From Rhea pennata (lineage: Eukaryota > Chordata > Aves > Rheiformes > Rheidae), in contig NC_084668.1 in the NCBI RefSeq assembly GCF_028389875.1, positions 19,239,993-19,303,992 of the forward strand: DNA of 64,000 nucleotides, read 5' to 3'. The notes below the pieces were generated by a model that made no database searches, had not been told where the DNA came from, and saw only the letters and a program-made list of their open reading frames with translations. Shown one piece after another: positions 1 to 13,129 of the stretch (within the stretch, counting starts at the first letter, position 1; each line of letters opens with the position of its first letter). A program made the translations under genes and the position numbers.

Positions 1-3000
1 GTCAATATTCTGTTTTCAATTATGTAATGAAAGGATGTATACAGCACAAGAACTTTCACAAAAGGTATGCCTTGAGTTCACAGTCTCAGCCTCTTGGTAT
101 CTCTTTCCCTGGGGGGATGAGGCATATCCAAAAGGAAAAGAGCCCCATATCCCACTGTTCCCCGAGTATCATGATGCACAGGAAGATGACACACTTCAGA
201 GTACATGCTTCCACAAAAACATATAGAAGCAAGCACGCTCTTTTAGCAATAGGGGAATGAATCTTGCCATGAACACCAGCACATGCTTAAGGAAAAAAAT
301 CATAACTCTGAGGTAAACACCATTCCATAATGGCAACGTTAAATAATTTAGCATTTTTCAGTATATAGTACTCACCTCTGAGCACTCAGGTAAGTGAAGT
401 AAGAAAGTAGTACTTTTCTTGATATTCATGCAAAATGAGAGATGAATTACCTGAAATCCATTGCAAATTATATGTTTTGTACACATAGTCATTATTCAAG
501 TAGTTCTGTAGAGTGTATGTTTTTCGTGAATCAGGGGTACTCTCTGAAAGAAAAAAAAAAACACCAAGAGATTCTGATGGTGCTGCAGCTTACACTATAC
601 CAACTTCTTAACCTCACTGCTAAACAAGTGTTTTTGCTGACGTGCTTTTTAGTTAATCAGCTCAAATTCCTAGCAGTGAGATGGCACTAAAGCTTTACTG
701 CAAGATTAATCCAGCAACCATAAAATAAAGGAACATTGGTGACTTGACTTAACAAGCTCATGGTAAAAGTTACAGGTGTCTTTTCTCCACTGGTATTTTG
801 CCTTAAGCTGCACAAGAACTGTTATCTTGCTAGTAAGTCAAAACACCTTTCTGATGGTGACAAAATAAATAGAAGACCTCTGCCCCTGTACTCCCTCTGC
901 TCATGTTTCAGAGTGGTGGACAGGCAAAGTCATCCAAACGAAATCCATACGAGTAGATACAAAGGGCCCTTGAAAGATATCCTAAAATTAAAGTGGCTTC
1001 TGTACTTTATCACATATTATATAATACTTCCTGTTCATATATCCTTTTAGAATGAATCATCTGCCTATCATTAAACTCAAATTTCCTGAATGTTACATTT
1101 CAGCCATTTAAGGATCAGCAAAAATTTCAGTGAAGAATATTTTTTTTTTGAAAAGTATATCAATTATAAGTTTATGATAAAATAGCTAGTTAAATATTTA
1201 TCTTCCTCTAGATGTGTTTTCCACCAAGATATCTAAGTGTCTTAATGATTGTTGAAACTTATTACTATATTAACTGCAAAATTAAAACCATGTAACTGGG
1301 TTACTATAAAAAGACTAAATGAACCTTGACTCAAGTTAATGAGTTTGGTCATCAGCTTCAGCTGGCCACAGCCACCTTCTATGAAAAATATTTCCTTCTT
1401 TTTTACTGGCTGCAATGCACAAGCCACTGCTGGCAAAATCTGAAAGGTTCAAACGGAAAAAAAAAAGGTTTGAGAGTCATTGTGGTCTTTTCCCTCCATA
1501 AACAACAGAGCCTGCAGTTTTGAAATCTGTGCATGCAATTGTCTCCCTCTTCCCCCTTTTTTAATGGAAACCTAAAAACTACACTCCCACAAATCTACTT
1601 GATCAAGAAGGGAAGCAATTTTTATTTCAGCTCACTAAGCCATTCCTGTTTGTTACTACCAGTGCAAATCAAAAGACCCAGGATAAAAACATTTGATAAA
1701 AATCATTTTGAGAACAAAATCTTGTCCTGAAGGACAAGACCTTAGTCATTCAGGAGGCAAAAATCCCACCCTGAGATGATTTTTGTGGGCTAGTTTCTAC
1801 AGGTTAAAAACACATGACATCTGGAATATAACAGCAAGACATTTATAAGAGTAATGAAATAACTAATATTTTCAAACAATAAGCATACTTAATATATACA
1901 GTGGAAATCAGACAGCCATTGCTCCGGTAAGAACCAACAGCCTCAACAAACATTGATTTTAGTTTAAGATGCTCAGCAAAGGTTAAAGACAATTGTTTGC
2001 TCAATTTCAACTGAAATTTGACTGCTCTAAAAATCACTGGTCTAGATTTTTTGCTCAAGCAGTTCCTGTGAGAATATTAATTTCTCAGGTTAATTATTCT
2101 GTATTAACTGAATATTTAACTTGATGAATTATGAACAAGTGTGCATTTGATATTCATGCACAGTTGGCTAGTTGGGAATACCACTTCTGCCTCGCTAAGT
2201 ATCACTTTCAATTAGAGGAGCTTCAAAAGGCAACAAAACCCTTTCTTGGAAAAGGAGGAGCAATTTAAGACAGGTGGCTGATAAACAGGTTTAGGGATTT
2301 TTCCAAAATGCTGAATGCTTTTACTCCTGGTGACATACGTATTTTGCTAAGGTCTCATTACTAAAGATCAGGCCACAATTTGTTGGCCGTGTATAAAATC
2401 GAAATTTCATTTTCTGTCAACACTTTCCACATAACTGAATATGAAAAAAAATACGCCAAGCTAGAAGGGTATATAGTCTTAGAATATCTAGTTGGAGTAT
2501 CATCTTAATTTGTAAGACAGACCACCACCAGTACGTTCTTACGTACATTCTTATCCAGAGTATTGCCTTGATCTAAGACAGTCTACACATTGAATTGCTC
2601 ATTGAGGTGGTTCTGTTTCACAGAATTCAGGTTCTACTTGAAACAAAATCGCAGAAAGGTTGATTTGGACAAAATTAATTAGCTGCTGACATTCAAAGGC
2701 ATTTTATTGGCTATGAAGATTGAATGCAGGACCACATAAGCTGAGATTTTATCATCAAAGTACTCTTAGATATCTCAGAGAGACTGTGAAAGCTGAGTTT
2801 TCTTGTTGTCTTTCTCTGTTGACTAGTCAATATACAGGATGTCTTACTAAATTCCAAAGACTTAACTCTGCATCTCTACTCCATCTTCCCCTTGAGTAGC
2901 ATATGCTTATTTACCTCTGTCATCATTATACCAGAAATATTTACATAACAACATCTCTTTACAAGAGTAATGACCTAAGTCCTTCTGGGGGAAATGCTCT

Positions 3001-6000
3001 TAATGTATTATGAAAGAAGTATTCATATGAAGGTGATGAACAATTTTTAGTTTTTTTATTTTTTTGATGTACATCTCTTTTCTAAGAAAAGAGTTTCTTT
3101 GAGTTTGTGTAAAGAACAAAGGAAATAATGAATTATTGTGTAAGGTTTGTGGTATGACACGTTATTACAAAAAAAACTGAAGTTGTTGATGCATTACTTT
3201 TGGTAAATGCACCCTTTATTCTCCAGTGTCAAGACACATTTTATTAATGCCTATATATGCAATAAAAAGAGCAAGAAACCCACTTAAAAAGAGATGGAAA
3301 ATTATGCAATGAGTAAAAACGGAAGTTTTATTGCATGTTCAATGCTGCACAGACAGACTGTAACACCACAAGGAAAATATTAGCGCAAGCAAGACACTTA
3401 GCAATAATGAGACAGGAAGAAGCAGAAAAAAAAATGATAGAAGTCACAAAAGGTGGATCAACATTGCAATTTCTAAATGACGGAGCAGAGTAAGTATAAG
3501 AATAATCTGAAATCAAAGAATGTAATTTTGAAGCAGAGCGAGACGCACAAAAAGAAAAAGCTGACTGGTTCAGCAGTTAGTCAGAGAAGTCGGTGACATT
3601 TCAGGCTCTTATCTTCCAACTCTCCTTCTTTCCTGCTTCTCTTCCAACATCTGCAAGAAGATATCAAAACCTTTCCCCATGCCCAAACTCCTCATTGCTG
3701 CTGCAGACACATAACAGAGGAAAAAAAAAAAAAAAAAAAAAAAAAGAATTTCCAGCAAAGAAGAAAAAAATAAAAAGTGACTCTGCTGTGTCAGGCCAAA
3801 GGTTCACCTAACCCAGAGTCCTGTCTTTTGCAGTGGCCAATACAAGATATCAAAGAAGCGCTTCCCCAAAGCATTCACCTTAGTGTCAGCTCTCTGTGGC
3901 TGAGGAGGCTTCCCAAGACAGAGCTGATAATTTTGTCATCAATAGCTCTAGATTTCCTCTTCAGTTTGTCCTATCTCCTTCTAATTCATATAAATCAAGG
4001 GAAAAAAATAGCAGATATGTTCTATAGATGAAATTCACTGCTGGTAATTTTGTTTATACCTATTGAAGGAAAACATTTCCATCCTCTCTCATTCTTTTCA
4101 CTAGCTAGAAGAGTAACTTATCCACACATAAGGTTGAGATTAAGAGGATACTGTAATGCAGTGCAAGGTGCACTGTTTGGTTAGACAAGTCTACATCACA
4201 TACAACTGGGTAATCTAAAGTACTGTATCTCCCATACAACATCACTGAGAATATCAATCATGTTTTTTACTAAAGTCATGTGAAGCTACATTACTGGAAT
4301 TTACTGCTCACTGCCTAAGTAATGGTTCTCTCAGAAATACACAAACTCAAGATTCTCATCTAAATCTAAAATTTTTAAATCTAGACTCAAAGAGATTCTA
4401 TCTCAAAGATCAATTTCTAAACCACAGATTTAATGTTCGCTTACAGATTTCTTAAGTTTCTGCCTAAACACCCTTAAAATTAAGGCCTTTTAGAAACTGG
4501 GAATATACCAGACCCCTTACTCTCAAAAAAACTGTGACAAATCACAGCTGCCACATTCATTCATTCAACTTACGGCACAGGTCTACAAATATGAGGGTCG
4601 TGTATCAGCCAAAAGCCTTTCTGTATTTTTAAACATCCTGTTCAGTTGCAAGCAGGGTGTTGACACTGGCAACAGATACTCCTCCAAACCATCAAATCAC
4701 AAATCTGCTTAGCTCAAGACAGACAGCAGCTAGGATAAGTGGAGGAAGACTGGAGATATGACCATCCCCAAGAGAACAATGATGAGAGCTATTTGGAGAC
4801 TTTCATTCCTCTTCTTCTCAGTTATACATTAACATGGCTTCAGGGAAGATCTACAGCCTTATCTTTCTTGAGTCCTTGAAGCACAAAGCTGGCTCAGCAA
4901 TCCCTTTGAGTTCAAATTCAAGATGATGACAAGAATTTATTGAACTTCTGCTTCCAGTAACCCTTATCATCTACCTGGCTAGCTTGCTACCAGCCTCTAG
5001 TTATAACTGACTCCACAATTAAGCATCTGACTAAGTATCCCCAGGCACCCTACTACCACCAGCTTCTGCTGCACCCACTACATTTTTCCAACCTATTCTA
5101 CAGACATTCCTATCAAAAGAGCACAGTGGCCTAAGCATAGCATCAAACTATGACAGTGACAACTCATCTCTTTTAGTGAGTATCTTACCCTCTGAGAAGG
5201 CCCCTGAGTGAAGGAACCTGGTCTACCACTAAACTCTTGTATAGGTCCCCACACTATGAGGTGGTTTCTGATTTGCTTGTGGCAGCAGAATGACGCTATA
5301 TATTCCACTGTCTCCTTTCTCAGCACCACCTACACTTCCTCTTGCTCTTGGCCTTCCCACTCAACTGGCTGTAACAAGAACTGAGAGCAGAAAAGAGGTA
5401 ATGGTGTGAGGCTGCTGAATGTTTCAACCTGCCCTTTGTACAAAAGGTTTTAGAAGGGGAAAAAAAGAGAGAGAGAGAAAAGCATAAATAAATGGAGAAA
5501 AGTGAGTCATAAGCAGGGAGACTACACTTTTTGAAAATATTAATCCCTTAAGGTTAACTAGTTGCTGCTACAGTCACCTCTTGAAGAGCTCCTCAAAGAT
5601 TAACAATGCTTTCATCAACAGACTTCAAACACTATTCCCAAGGCTATTTTGAGATTAAACTGTCAGATGCAAGCAGACCCATGTGGTTATTAAATATAAA
5701 CCAAGCTGACAAAATAGGCAGTGGTTTATAAACAAAAGAGTAAATAATTTTGTACAGTCACAGTTCTGGTTGAAGACCCTCAAGGTAAATACTGAAGGAT
5801 TACACCCAAATTTAGGTAACACCTTAGGAAGTTTAAATCCGAAGTGCATAGCTACAGGAAAGGAACAGAAGCAACAAGTTGTACTTCCCAGAACCGCAGT
5901 TTAGCCAGCAAGCCAGACCTCTTCAATGGCACAATTTCACAGCTTTTCTAGTCACTGGGTCCATGTAAAAAACTCAGACTAATTTTATGCTGAAGGACTG

Positions 6001-8121
6001 GTAAGCTAACAAAAGTACATTCAGAAACATGGCAGGGAGAGGAATAGCAGGACAAGTGAAACACAAACTCAAAATATCTATGCATATCAATAATCATTGT
6101 TTTCATCCCTTACACAACGCTTTAACAACTGAGATGAAATAAGATTTGACTGCAATTGCACTTACAGTTACCTTTATCAGAGCAGACTTTGATTTCACAT
6201 ATAGTCACAGTCATGTGAGCTCCTCCTCCCCCACCCAATTTGGCCCCCTTTCATTTTGTTGTTACTCAGGTCAGTGCCTGTACTGACTTAGGAGGAGTAT
6301 TCATCTGGTGCACCTGCACTGACTTAGCTCATCAAATCTAATTAAACCATCAGTGATTAAGTATTCTGACTTATAAAGGGGTAAGTGCACCAGCTGTATT
6401 CTCTCAGCTAATTGAGAACACTGGTATAGCACCCTTCATTCGAAAATTCAAAAGCACCTGCAGTTCTTGAACTTCTAATGACTGCAGGTGCTACTCAGAC
6501 TTCACCGCTAGTCTGATTTGGGAAAAGTCAGAACTTCAGGTTTTTGAAGTGGGGCATCTCCATCTCTGTCCTTATTTTATCCAAAAGGCCCTGGTACACT
6601 ACCTAGGTATGTTAGGTAACTCCTTACCCATTAATCCAGCCTAACAGTGAGAAGACTGACATATTGCCCTACTCTTGTGCAGCAACCAAGATAGCACAAG
6701 CCGACGTTAACAGAATGGTGATACTCTTGTGCTTCTTCCCAACAGCAATGTTTCTTTAAAATACAGACCTATTTGCTATATAACACAATGACAGCAGCCA
6801 CTTCTATAATAAAAGTATTTCTAGGCAACAGTCTAGGCAACATTAGGGAAGAAGAAAACCCATTTGATTTTCAGTAGGATATAGTACTGGCAATAAAGTA
6901 TAAAAGCAAAACTCTTAAGCAGAATAAGAGCTGCATACTAAATTCTTTCAATTAATATTATGCCTGCACATATCCATCTGGTAAGTTATCAAAGATCTTT
7001 TCTCTTGCACTCCCCAACAACTGTCTGAGAGTATTCTTAACCGTTACCTCAGAAATCTTGGGGTTTTTAAGATAAGTAGCAAAACTTGCCCCAGAATCAA
7101 CAGGAAAGGAGACAGTCAGCATCCACTGATGCAAGTTTTAGCACAGAAGATTAGTAACTCAGAGATCTGGACTATGAAAGTTTCTAGTCACTGTCGCATT
7201 ATTAACAACGGAGGTGAACTGCCAAAACAAAAAAGTAAATAATGACATATGAACAGTACAGAAACACAAATTTTGCCTCTTTAATTGACATACAAATAAA
7301 CACCAGAGATTTCTGGGCACATAGGCAGTGACTCTGTTCACTCCTGAGTAAACTGTCAGCATACACCTTAACACCACTTCACCTGTGCCTTAACAGCCTA
7401 AGACCTCTTCGTGCCTGCTCTAGAAAACACAGCATTTCCTTCGAGGTCTGCAAGGCTAATTTTACATGTCAAAACTGCACAGCTGCTAATCATAAGAAAA
7501 TAAAGAGACAACCACATTAACCTGCAGCTCTGCCCTACCAGCTGGGAGCAGTTCATTGCCAGATGAGGACTGTTTTATATTAACATGCTGGGCTGCAGTG
7601 TCAACCTGGAAAGTACAAACTAATCAGAGCACAAACGTGTTTCAAATCCTTCCCTGGTTTTCTGACCTCTGGAACAGTGCTGTTTCTTTGATTTTACTTG
7701 TTAATGTTAAAAGAACAAGTGGAAAAAAACCCCTCCATTTACAAACAAAGCAATTTAGAGGAAATAAAATCTTATCTCTTCAATGCACCCCACAGGACTG
7801 ACCACCTGGCATTTACTGCTGCCTGTACAGTTTTCAGTTCTGACTGGAAAATGAACTGTCTAAACTTACATGGGAATTAAGGGACGTTTCTAACTTCACT
7901 CCCCCCTCGCTCGTCCCCCCCCCCGCCCCCCCAAAAAAACCCACCCTGCTCCCAAGTGAGGCACCTCCGTGACTAAGGACCCCCCCCGCCCAAGGGACCC
8001 GCGGGCAGCAGGTCTAACAACTCCGTCCCCTAAAGCACAAACTTCCTGAAAACTTCCCCGCGCCGCGGGCGGTTCCTGCCGCCGAGCCCCGAGCCCCGGC
8101 CGCGGCCCCCCGCGCACTTAC
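1..8121 (-). other. DPP4: DPP4 intron 2 (window-side part)
   Basis: AT-rich sequence with no exon that I can match to DPP4 residues after the signal-anchor. It holds a 25-nt A run (3721-3745), a GA-rich patch (5466-5480), C-rich tracts next to the CpG island (about 7905-8000) and a 12-bp perfect inverted repeat at 6453-6492. The short open frames here look random. Confidence 0.7.
6453..6492. repeat. 12-bp perfect inverted repeat with 16-nt loop
   Basis: AGCACCTGCAGT (6453-6464) is matched exactly by its reverse complement at 6481-6492. Each arm carries an E-box-like CACCTG/CAGGTG. It lies in DPP4 intron 2; its role is unknown. Confidence 0.7.
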
Positions 8122-8200
8122 TGCCGCTCAGCAGGGCCACGGGCACGGCGATGGCGACGGCGGCGGCGCCCAGCAGCCCCAGCAGCCACTTCAGGGCGGT
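8122..8200 (-). CDS. DPP4: DPP4 exon 2 (signal-anchor / transmembrane segment)
   Basis: The acceptor is CTTCTCCTTGCAG and the donor is A|GTAAGT at 8121-8120. The 79 bp hold 26 codons plus one base. They encode a hydrophobic helix preceded by a Lys, as expected for a type II signal-anchor. Confidence 0.9.
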
Positions 8201-8303
8201 CTGCAAGGAGAAGCGCCCGTGAGGAGGAGGAGGCGGCGGCGGCGGCGGCGGCGGCAGCCCGCGCCCCCGCCGCCTCCCCGCGCCCCCGCTCGCTCACCCT
8301 CAT
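8122..8303 (-). CDS. DPP4: DPP4 5' end: coding part of exons 1-2 (dipeptidyl peptidase 4, partial)
   Basis: DPP4 is a type II membrane serine dipeptidyl peptidase that removes N-terminal X-Pro or X-Ala dipeptides, including from GLP-1. Only the cytoplasmic tip and signal-anchor are in the window. Exon 1 supplies ATG AGG (8303-8298) before donor GTGAGC. Exon 2 begins ACC GCC CTG and encodes TALKWLLGLLGAAAVAIAVP and then VALLSG, closely resembling the human start MKT..LLGLLGAAA. Neighbouring GCG and FAP on the same strand fit the conserved vertebrate order. The rest of the gene lies left of the window; I recognised no exon 3 in the 8.1 kb available. FAP shares the MKT start, but FAP is accounted for at 33-64 kb, so DPP4 is the clear choice. 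Confidence 0.9.
8201..8297 (-). other. DPP4: DPP4 intron 1 (97 bp)
   Basis: Very short intron between GTGAGC and the CTCCTTGCAG acceptor. It is almost entirely GC, with a GCC run of about 8 units (about 8229-8254) as its core. Confidence 0.85.
8298..8303 (-). CDS. DPP4: DPP4 exon 1, coding part (Met-Arg)
   Basis: ATG AGG followed directly by GTGAGC. The start sits in GCGCC-ATG-A and gives MR joined to T of exon 2, parallel to human MKT. The 5' leader upstream is a GCC-repeat-rich stretch of the CpG island. Confidence 0.85.
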
Positions 8304-8353
8304 GGCGCGGCGGCGGCGGCGGCGGCGGCGGGGCAGCGGCGCGGGCGGCGGGC

Positions 8354-8380
8354 GGGGCCGGGGCCGGGGCCGGGGCCGGG
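8354..8380 (+). repeat. GGGGCC hexanucleotide run (4 units plus GGG)
   Basis: Four consecutive GGGGCC units followed by GGG on the plus strand, just upstream of the DPP4 ATG. The DPP4 transcript would carry the C-rich complement. The G-rich strand can in principle form a quadruplex. Confidence 0.85.
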
Positions 8381-11300
8381 CGCGCCGCCGCCCCGGGCGC
8401 GGGGGGCGCGCGGAGGGCGCGCGGGGCCGCGCGGGGCCGAGCGCGGCCCGCGGCCGCCGGCAGCTGCTGCAGCTGGCAGGAAAGCAGCATCCGCAGGCGC
8501 CGGGGGCTTGTGCAAGAGCGAGGCTCGGCCGCCGGCTCTTCACCTACGCTCGGCTCCTAGAGCTGCGGTTTCTCCTGCAGTTTAAGCACTTGACACATGG
8601 TGAGAGTGTTAGAGCAGGGAGGAAGGACCCTTGACACTGAAAGGGTTTCCGTGGAAAAGCCGGTAACGCGCAGGCAGGAATCCCAGAAGTGAGAGGCCCT
8701 CACTCCTATGGCAAAACTCCTAGTGATTCACCAGCACCAGAATTTCATTCCAAGTTTTTTCTCTAGGAACTTTTTTGTCTGACAGTCAGTCCTGGAAAGA
8801 CTGATAAAATGGCACTTGCTGAAAGGTTTCACTTCTTTGTCACTGGTTCTTGGCATAAAAGCTAGGTGGGTGTGTAAGTCTGCAAAAGGGAAATTTAAAC
8901 TGAGACCAGAAAAGGAAAGTATGAGATAAGGTAAGTGTTTCAGTTTCAGATCTGAAGATGACCCTGCTTTGTCAAACCACGCAACTCCTTTTCCAGTGGA
9001 AGAATGTTTTGAGAGATTTTCCACAAGGTTCCAGTCCTTTTCATTGGTGAAGTCTAAGAGGAGAAAAGGCCCACACATACCTAACTTCTGCCAGCTGCAG
9101 CGGGTACATGATTCTAAACACCTTTGGAAATCCGGATTTATGCATCTAGCCCAAGATGGCTAATAACCTGCAGTGTTTCTGACCCTGATTGTTGCAGAGA
9201 GGCTTATGGTACCAGACCACCTGAGTGATCTGTTAAGAGTGAACGTAACAGGGTATGTTCCACATTTAGTTGCAGCAGCAGCTAGCAGTGATTCTGCACG
9301 CCTTGGAAGAACCTCAAATTCTTCCTCTCTGATCAAAATACCAGTGATCCCCAAAATGCATGTGCTGCTGGTGCTTTGTTAGATTGTTTTTTGTGACAGT
9401 CTGAGACTTAAAAAGTGGCTCTAGACAGATTTTTAAAACTCCTTTATATCTTGATTTTTTTTAACTGAATGGCAATGGCTATTATACAATAAAATTTGAG
9501 ATATCATAGTTGTTCATCATCTTGTATGCTGAATATAAAAGTATTTATAAAGAAAGCAGGTTGTGCAATTAAGAGGCACTACTTACTAGAAAGAAACAAA
9601 GTACAGCTTTCAGCGTGAACTTTGGAGAATTCTTTGGTGGACTTGCCAGATATGATATCTCCTTCAGATTCAGTAAAACTCAAGACTTTGTTATAAGTCT
9701 GTTTATTTAGTTCAGTCATGCCTCCAGAAATATTTGCATAAATCAAATAGGAAAAATGGAAAAACTAAGCTTTACTCGGCAGGACAAGACAATTACTGTT
9801 CGAGACTAAATATATACAATCTATACATCATTTGCAGATGCAATAATGTGTTACAAATGTCTCCACACGTTGCTGTGGGACACATAATCTGTGCTGGAGC
9901 AAGTTTTGTATTGCCATAGTGGCTCAATTCAGATGTCCTTTGAGGAAGAAAGCTGAAGGCCTTCGGTGCTGTTAGCACTGAAAAGTGTTCAAGTTCTACT
10001 TGACTACCATGTCTTTTGGCACTATATATAACAGAGATGTCTGGAATTTTTCAGGAATATTTTTTTCCTTGCATTTTGAGGCTGAAATGGCATAAGGACA
10101 TTTTATTAATTCGTCATTACACCAGTTCTGTTTGGGATGATTATGAAGAAACGGTTGTCTGTAGATCAGGAAAAGAAAAAAACATGCAGTTTTCTTCCAC
10201 TGTTATGTCATTGGGACAACTACCTCAGCATGGTTAGTTGCAGCTACCACTCAGTTCTTTGAAGTTTATATATTTTCCTTTTAAAATGAATTACCTGGCA
10301 ACTGGAGATTCTTGCCACATGTCCTCAAAATGGTTAGAGTATCTCAGGTTTCCTTTCAATTTTATTCCACTAAGAGAGGAAAAGATTTTAAAAAATGAAA
10401 ATTGAAATACGAGATTTAATTCCTGCTATATCTCTTGTTTTGCCTGAACATGCTTATTTCTCCAGATGCTTAGCAAAAAGAATGGAAGAGAACCCTCAGC
10501 ATCTAAAGTACCGTTAATAAAGGAGATAATATTGGGAATATTTTTTAATATAAAGCTACCTTGAAGTTCTGGGCAGATCATCTGCAGACAAACACAGAAC
10601 TCTAAAAATATGCATGAATTCACATAATTCAATGCGGAAATGGCACATACACAATAGGTTCAAAATATCTGGGCCAGTGGTACTGTTTTACACAATTTAA
10701 AGAAAGTGTAAGGTTCAGTTTTCTAGTAGACTGAATAAGTTGCAGTAAATTAAAAAAAAAAGTTTATGCACTGTAAAGTGTATTTAGAACATGTTTACAG
10801 CCTATTTCACATAAAACAGTGCCCATAGCCTAACTCTTTTGTAGACTTAAAGCTTACATAGAGCGTAAAGGGGCATCACAGCAGTGCCATCTTTTACAGC
10901 ATGTCAGTCAAGACCCTTAGGGCGTTTGATTATAACAAGCATTAGACACTTTTGGTCCTTGATAGAAGAGGACAAAATGAAACTCAATGTTTCTGAGAGG
11001 GCAATAGGGTGTGGCACTATAGGTAATGCTGAAACATGATCCTGAGCTGTGCTCCCTTAGGTATTCACACTTTCCTTTATTTGCAGCGAGTAAATCAAAG
11101 CCCCCTCATATGAGCACCAGCACTGCAGGGAATGCAGTCAAAGTAAGTTACTGACAACTGTTGGTCCATTGCCTAAAGACCTTTAAAAACACCTATTATT
11201 TAAAAGGACTTTCAGGGCAGCTCTAAATTTCTCCTAAATTTCTCTACAAATGTAGTACTCACAGCATGTAAAGGCTACAGTTATCTCTCTCCCTTGCTAG

Positions 11301-11684
11301 AGCACAAAATTAAGATGAAAACATAAAGAGTAATTCTCCTACAGCTTGACTGCTGCTACTATTCTGCCCTCCGGCAGCCTGCAGACACGGACAGCTATTG
11401 TCAAGTACAGACACCATTCTGTTTGACGAAGTGACTGTTACTTCTCCCCATGTTTGCACCATGCACTGAATTACATGCAGTATTTGCAAGAAATATTCAT
11501 CACATACCTCTTTTTTGATCCCATATGAATTTGCTCTGTGATTTCAGTGTGTATAGTCCTAGTACTTTTGAGTTAAAATTTGTGTTTGGAACTCCTGGAA
11601 CATGCTCAACTTCATCCCACTTCTCTGAAGAAGAGGTGTCTTTCAATTCATGCTCTAGATTGGGACTCAGAAAATTAGAAGTTA

Positions 11685-11776
11685 AATGTTTTTGCTCTGT
11701 TCCAAACAAGCTGCATAATTCTGAGCAAGTCACTTATATCCCTTTGTTCCTAGAAACATGCTATATGTAAAAATGG
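11685..11776 (+). repeat. MIR/CORE-SINE-like ancient relic
   Basis: The order GAGCAAGTCACTTATATCCC, a T/C-rich stretch, then TGTAAAAATGGGA matches the familiar MIR 3' half (GCAAGTCACTTAACCTC ... TGTAAAATGGG). It is diverged and truncated. The call is from pattern memory. Confidence 0.5.
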
Positions 11777-12509
11777 GAAGACCAGTATTTCCTTAGCTGA
11801 CCATGCCATCAGGAGATGCTCACACTGGTGACAGGCACCATAGGAAAGTGGATTTGTCACTCAGGAATCCTGTCATTCAGAGTACTTAATAATAATGGAA
11901 TGAAACATTTTAAAGACAATTGCTCTATCAACATATGGGAATGGAAGAGTTAATTGTTTGCACACTTACAGCCTTGCTTAAATAAAAATGGAGCAACTTT
12001 ATTCTATTAACTGAAACCTCCACTGTACCTAAGAAACTTTGTACATGCCCCACAGCAAAGCCTTGTTATATGTACCTTAGTGTTTCTTTTATATACTAAT
12101 ATAATTGTCCAGGGATAAACCTCAGATGTTGTTAGGAGTTACCAATTTGACAAGTATTTACTTTGTAATTACTACGTGGATCCAGCTGTGTATAACTAAA
12201 TAGTAATCTTTCACAGTTCAGGAAGCTGCTGGAACCAAACCACTGTGTACAAGTGAGGTTAAAAAAACCACCACATCTCTGCATCCTTTTTTCCTCTCTT
12301 TTTAATCTCCAGTGGCATTTTGGATACTATGAATTTATGGGGATTTTTTTTTTAGAGCAAAGTTCTGTTGAATTTTATTTGTTTTTAAAGTTGAGATATT
12401 AGAAAAGCTGTATGTTATTGTCAAAAGCTGTTGTCGATGTCAAACTGAGAATGATCAATACTGATTGGAAATAACAGAATATTGGTTCCTGTAGCACACT
12501 ACAAGAATA

Positions 12510-12735
12510 ATCTAATCTTATCTTTCCATCTTAACATGGGAAAAACTTCTTTACTGTGAGGGTGACTGAGCACTGGAACAGCTTGTCTAGAGAGGTTGTG
12601 GAGTCTCCTTCCTCAGAAATATTCAAAAGCTGTCTAGACACAATCTTTGGAAACGTGCTCTTGAGCGGAGGCGTCAGACTAGATGATCTCCAGAGGTCCC
12701 TTCCAAACTCGACCCTTCTCTGAGTCTGTGAAATT
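12510..12735 (+). mobile_element. CR1 LINE 3' tail (avian type), truncated
   Basis: Contains the hallmark CR1 3' sequence: CTTCTTTACTGTGAGGGTGA, GAGCACTGGAACAG, AGAGAGGTTGTGGAGTCTCC, ACTAGATGATCTCCAGAGGT and CCCTTCCAA, ending near CTGAGTCTGTGAAAT. Only the last 200 or so bases are present and no reverse-transcriptase frame is included, the usual 5'-truncated form. It lies downstream of GCG. This is the best single indicator of a bird genome. Confidence 0.93.
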
Positions 12736-12794
12736 CCAGACCATTAGTGAAAGTTTTGAGTTCTTTTGTAAAACAAACGTGACACAAAATAATG

Positions 12795-12866
12795 CCAGTT
12801 ATTTCTAATACTAGTTTCTAATACTAATCCTGTAATACTATACTATACTAAACTAATACTAGTGTA
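12795..12866. repeat. TAATACTA-type low-complexity repeat
   Basis: Degenerate repetition of CTAATACTA and TATACTA units about 60 bp beyond the CR1 3' end. Confidence 0.7.
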
Positions 12867-13129
12867 AGTTACAGGTTCCAATTCTGATCTGACAACTCTT
12901 CTGCAACACATCAGCTTCTACTATGTTCTAGTGTGTTTTCATCTTATTCAAAATTCACACAGGTCTTTTTTGAAAATCATTATGGAGGAAATGTCACAAA
13001 ACAAAATATTGATTTTGTTGTATCATTCCAAGCCAAATCAAAGTTCTCTATATATGACACTATATATGAGAATAAAATAAAAGGAAGTGCTTCAGACAGG
13101 TACAAGGGGAATACACATGAAAAGTCAAC

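Larger units (their letters stand above)
7980..8560 (-). promoter_or_regulatory. DPP4: CpG-island promoter and 5' leader of DPP4
   Basis: Very GC-rich, CpG-dense block in an otherwise AT-rich window, surrounding DPP4 exons 1 and 2. I see no TATA box upstream of the ATG on the minus strand, which matches the known TATA-less GC-rich DPP4 promoter of mammals. It contains two GGC trinucleotide runs (about 8229-8254 and 8307-8331) and a GGGGCC run (8354-8380). The transcription start cannot be fixed by eye; it is probably between about 8380 and 8520. Long open frames on both strands here are a by-product of GC content. Confidence 0.8.
8561..13100. other. DPP4-GCG intergenic spacer
   Basis: Between the DPP4 promoter and the GCG 3' end. 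I find no gene. It contains a MIR-like relic (about 11685-11776), a CR1 tail (about 12510-12735) and a short TAATACTA-type low-complexity stretch (about 12795-12866). The remainder is unremarkable unique-looking sequence. Confidence 0.65.

Noticed and set aside
1..8121. Search for DPP4 exon 3 and later exons
   Set aside because: No frame resembles the DPP4 residues after the signal-anchor, so this stretch was taken as intron.
8118..8634. Several long open frames on both strands across the CpG island, rich in Arg, Ala and Pro
   Set aside because: They overlap each other on opposite strands and arise from GC-rich repeats. The real coding parts are the DPP4 exon 1 and 2 segments.
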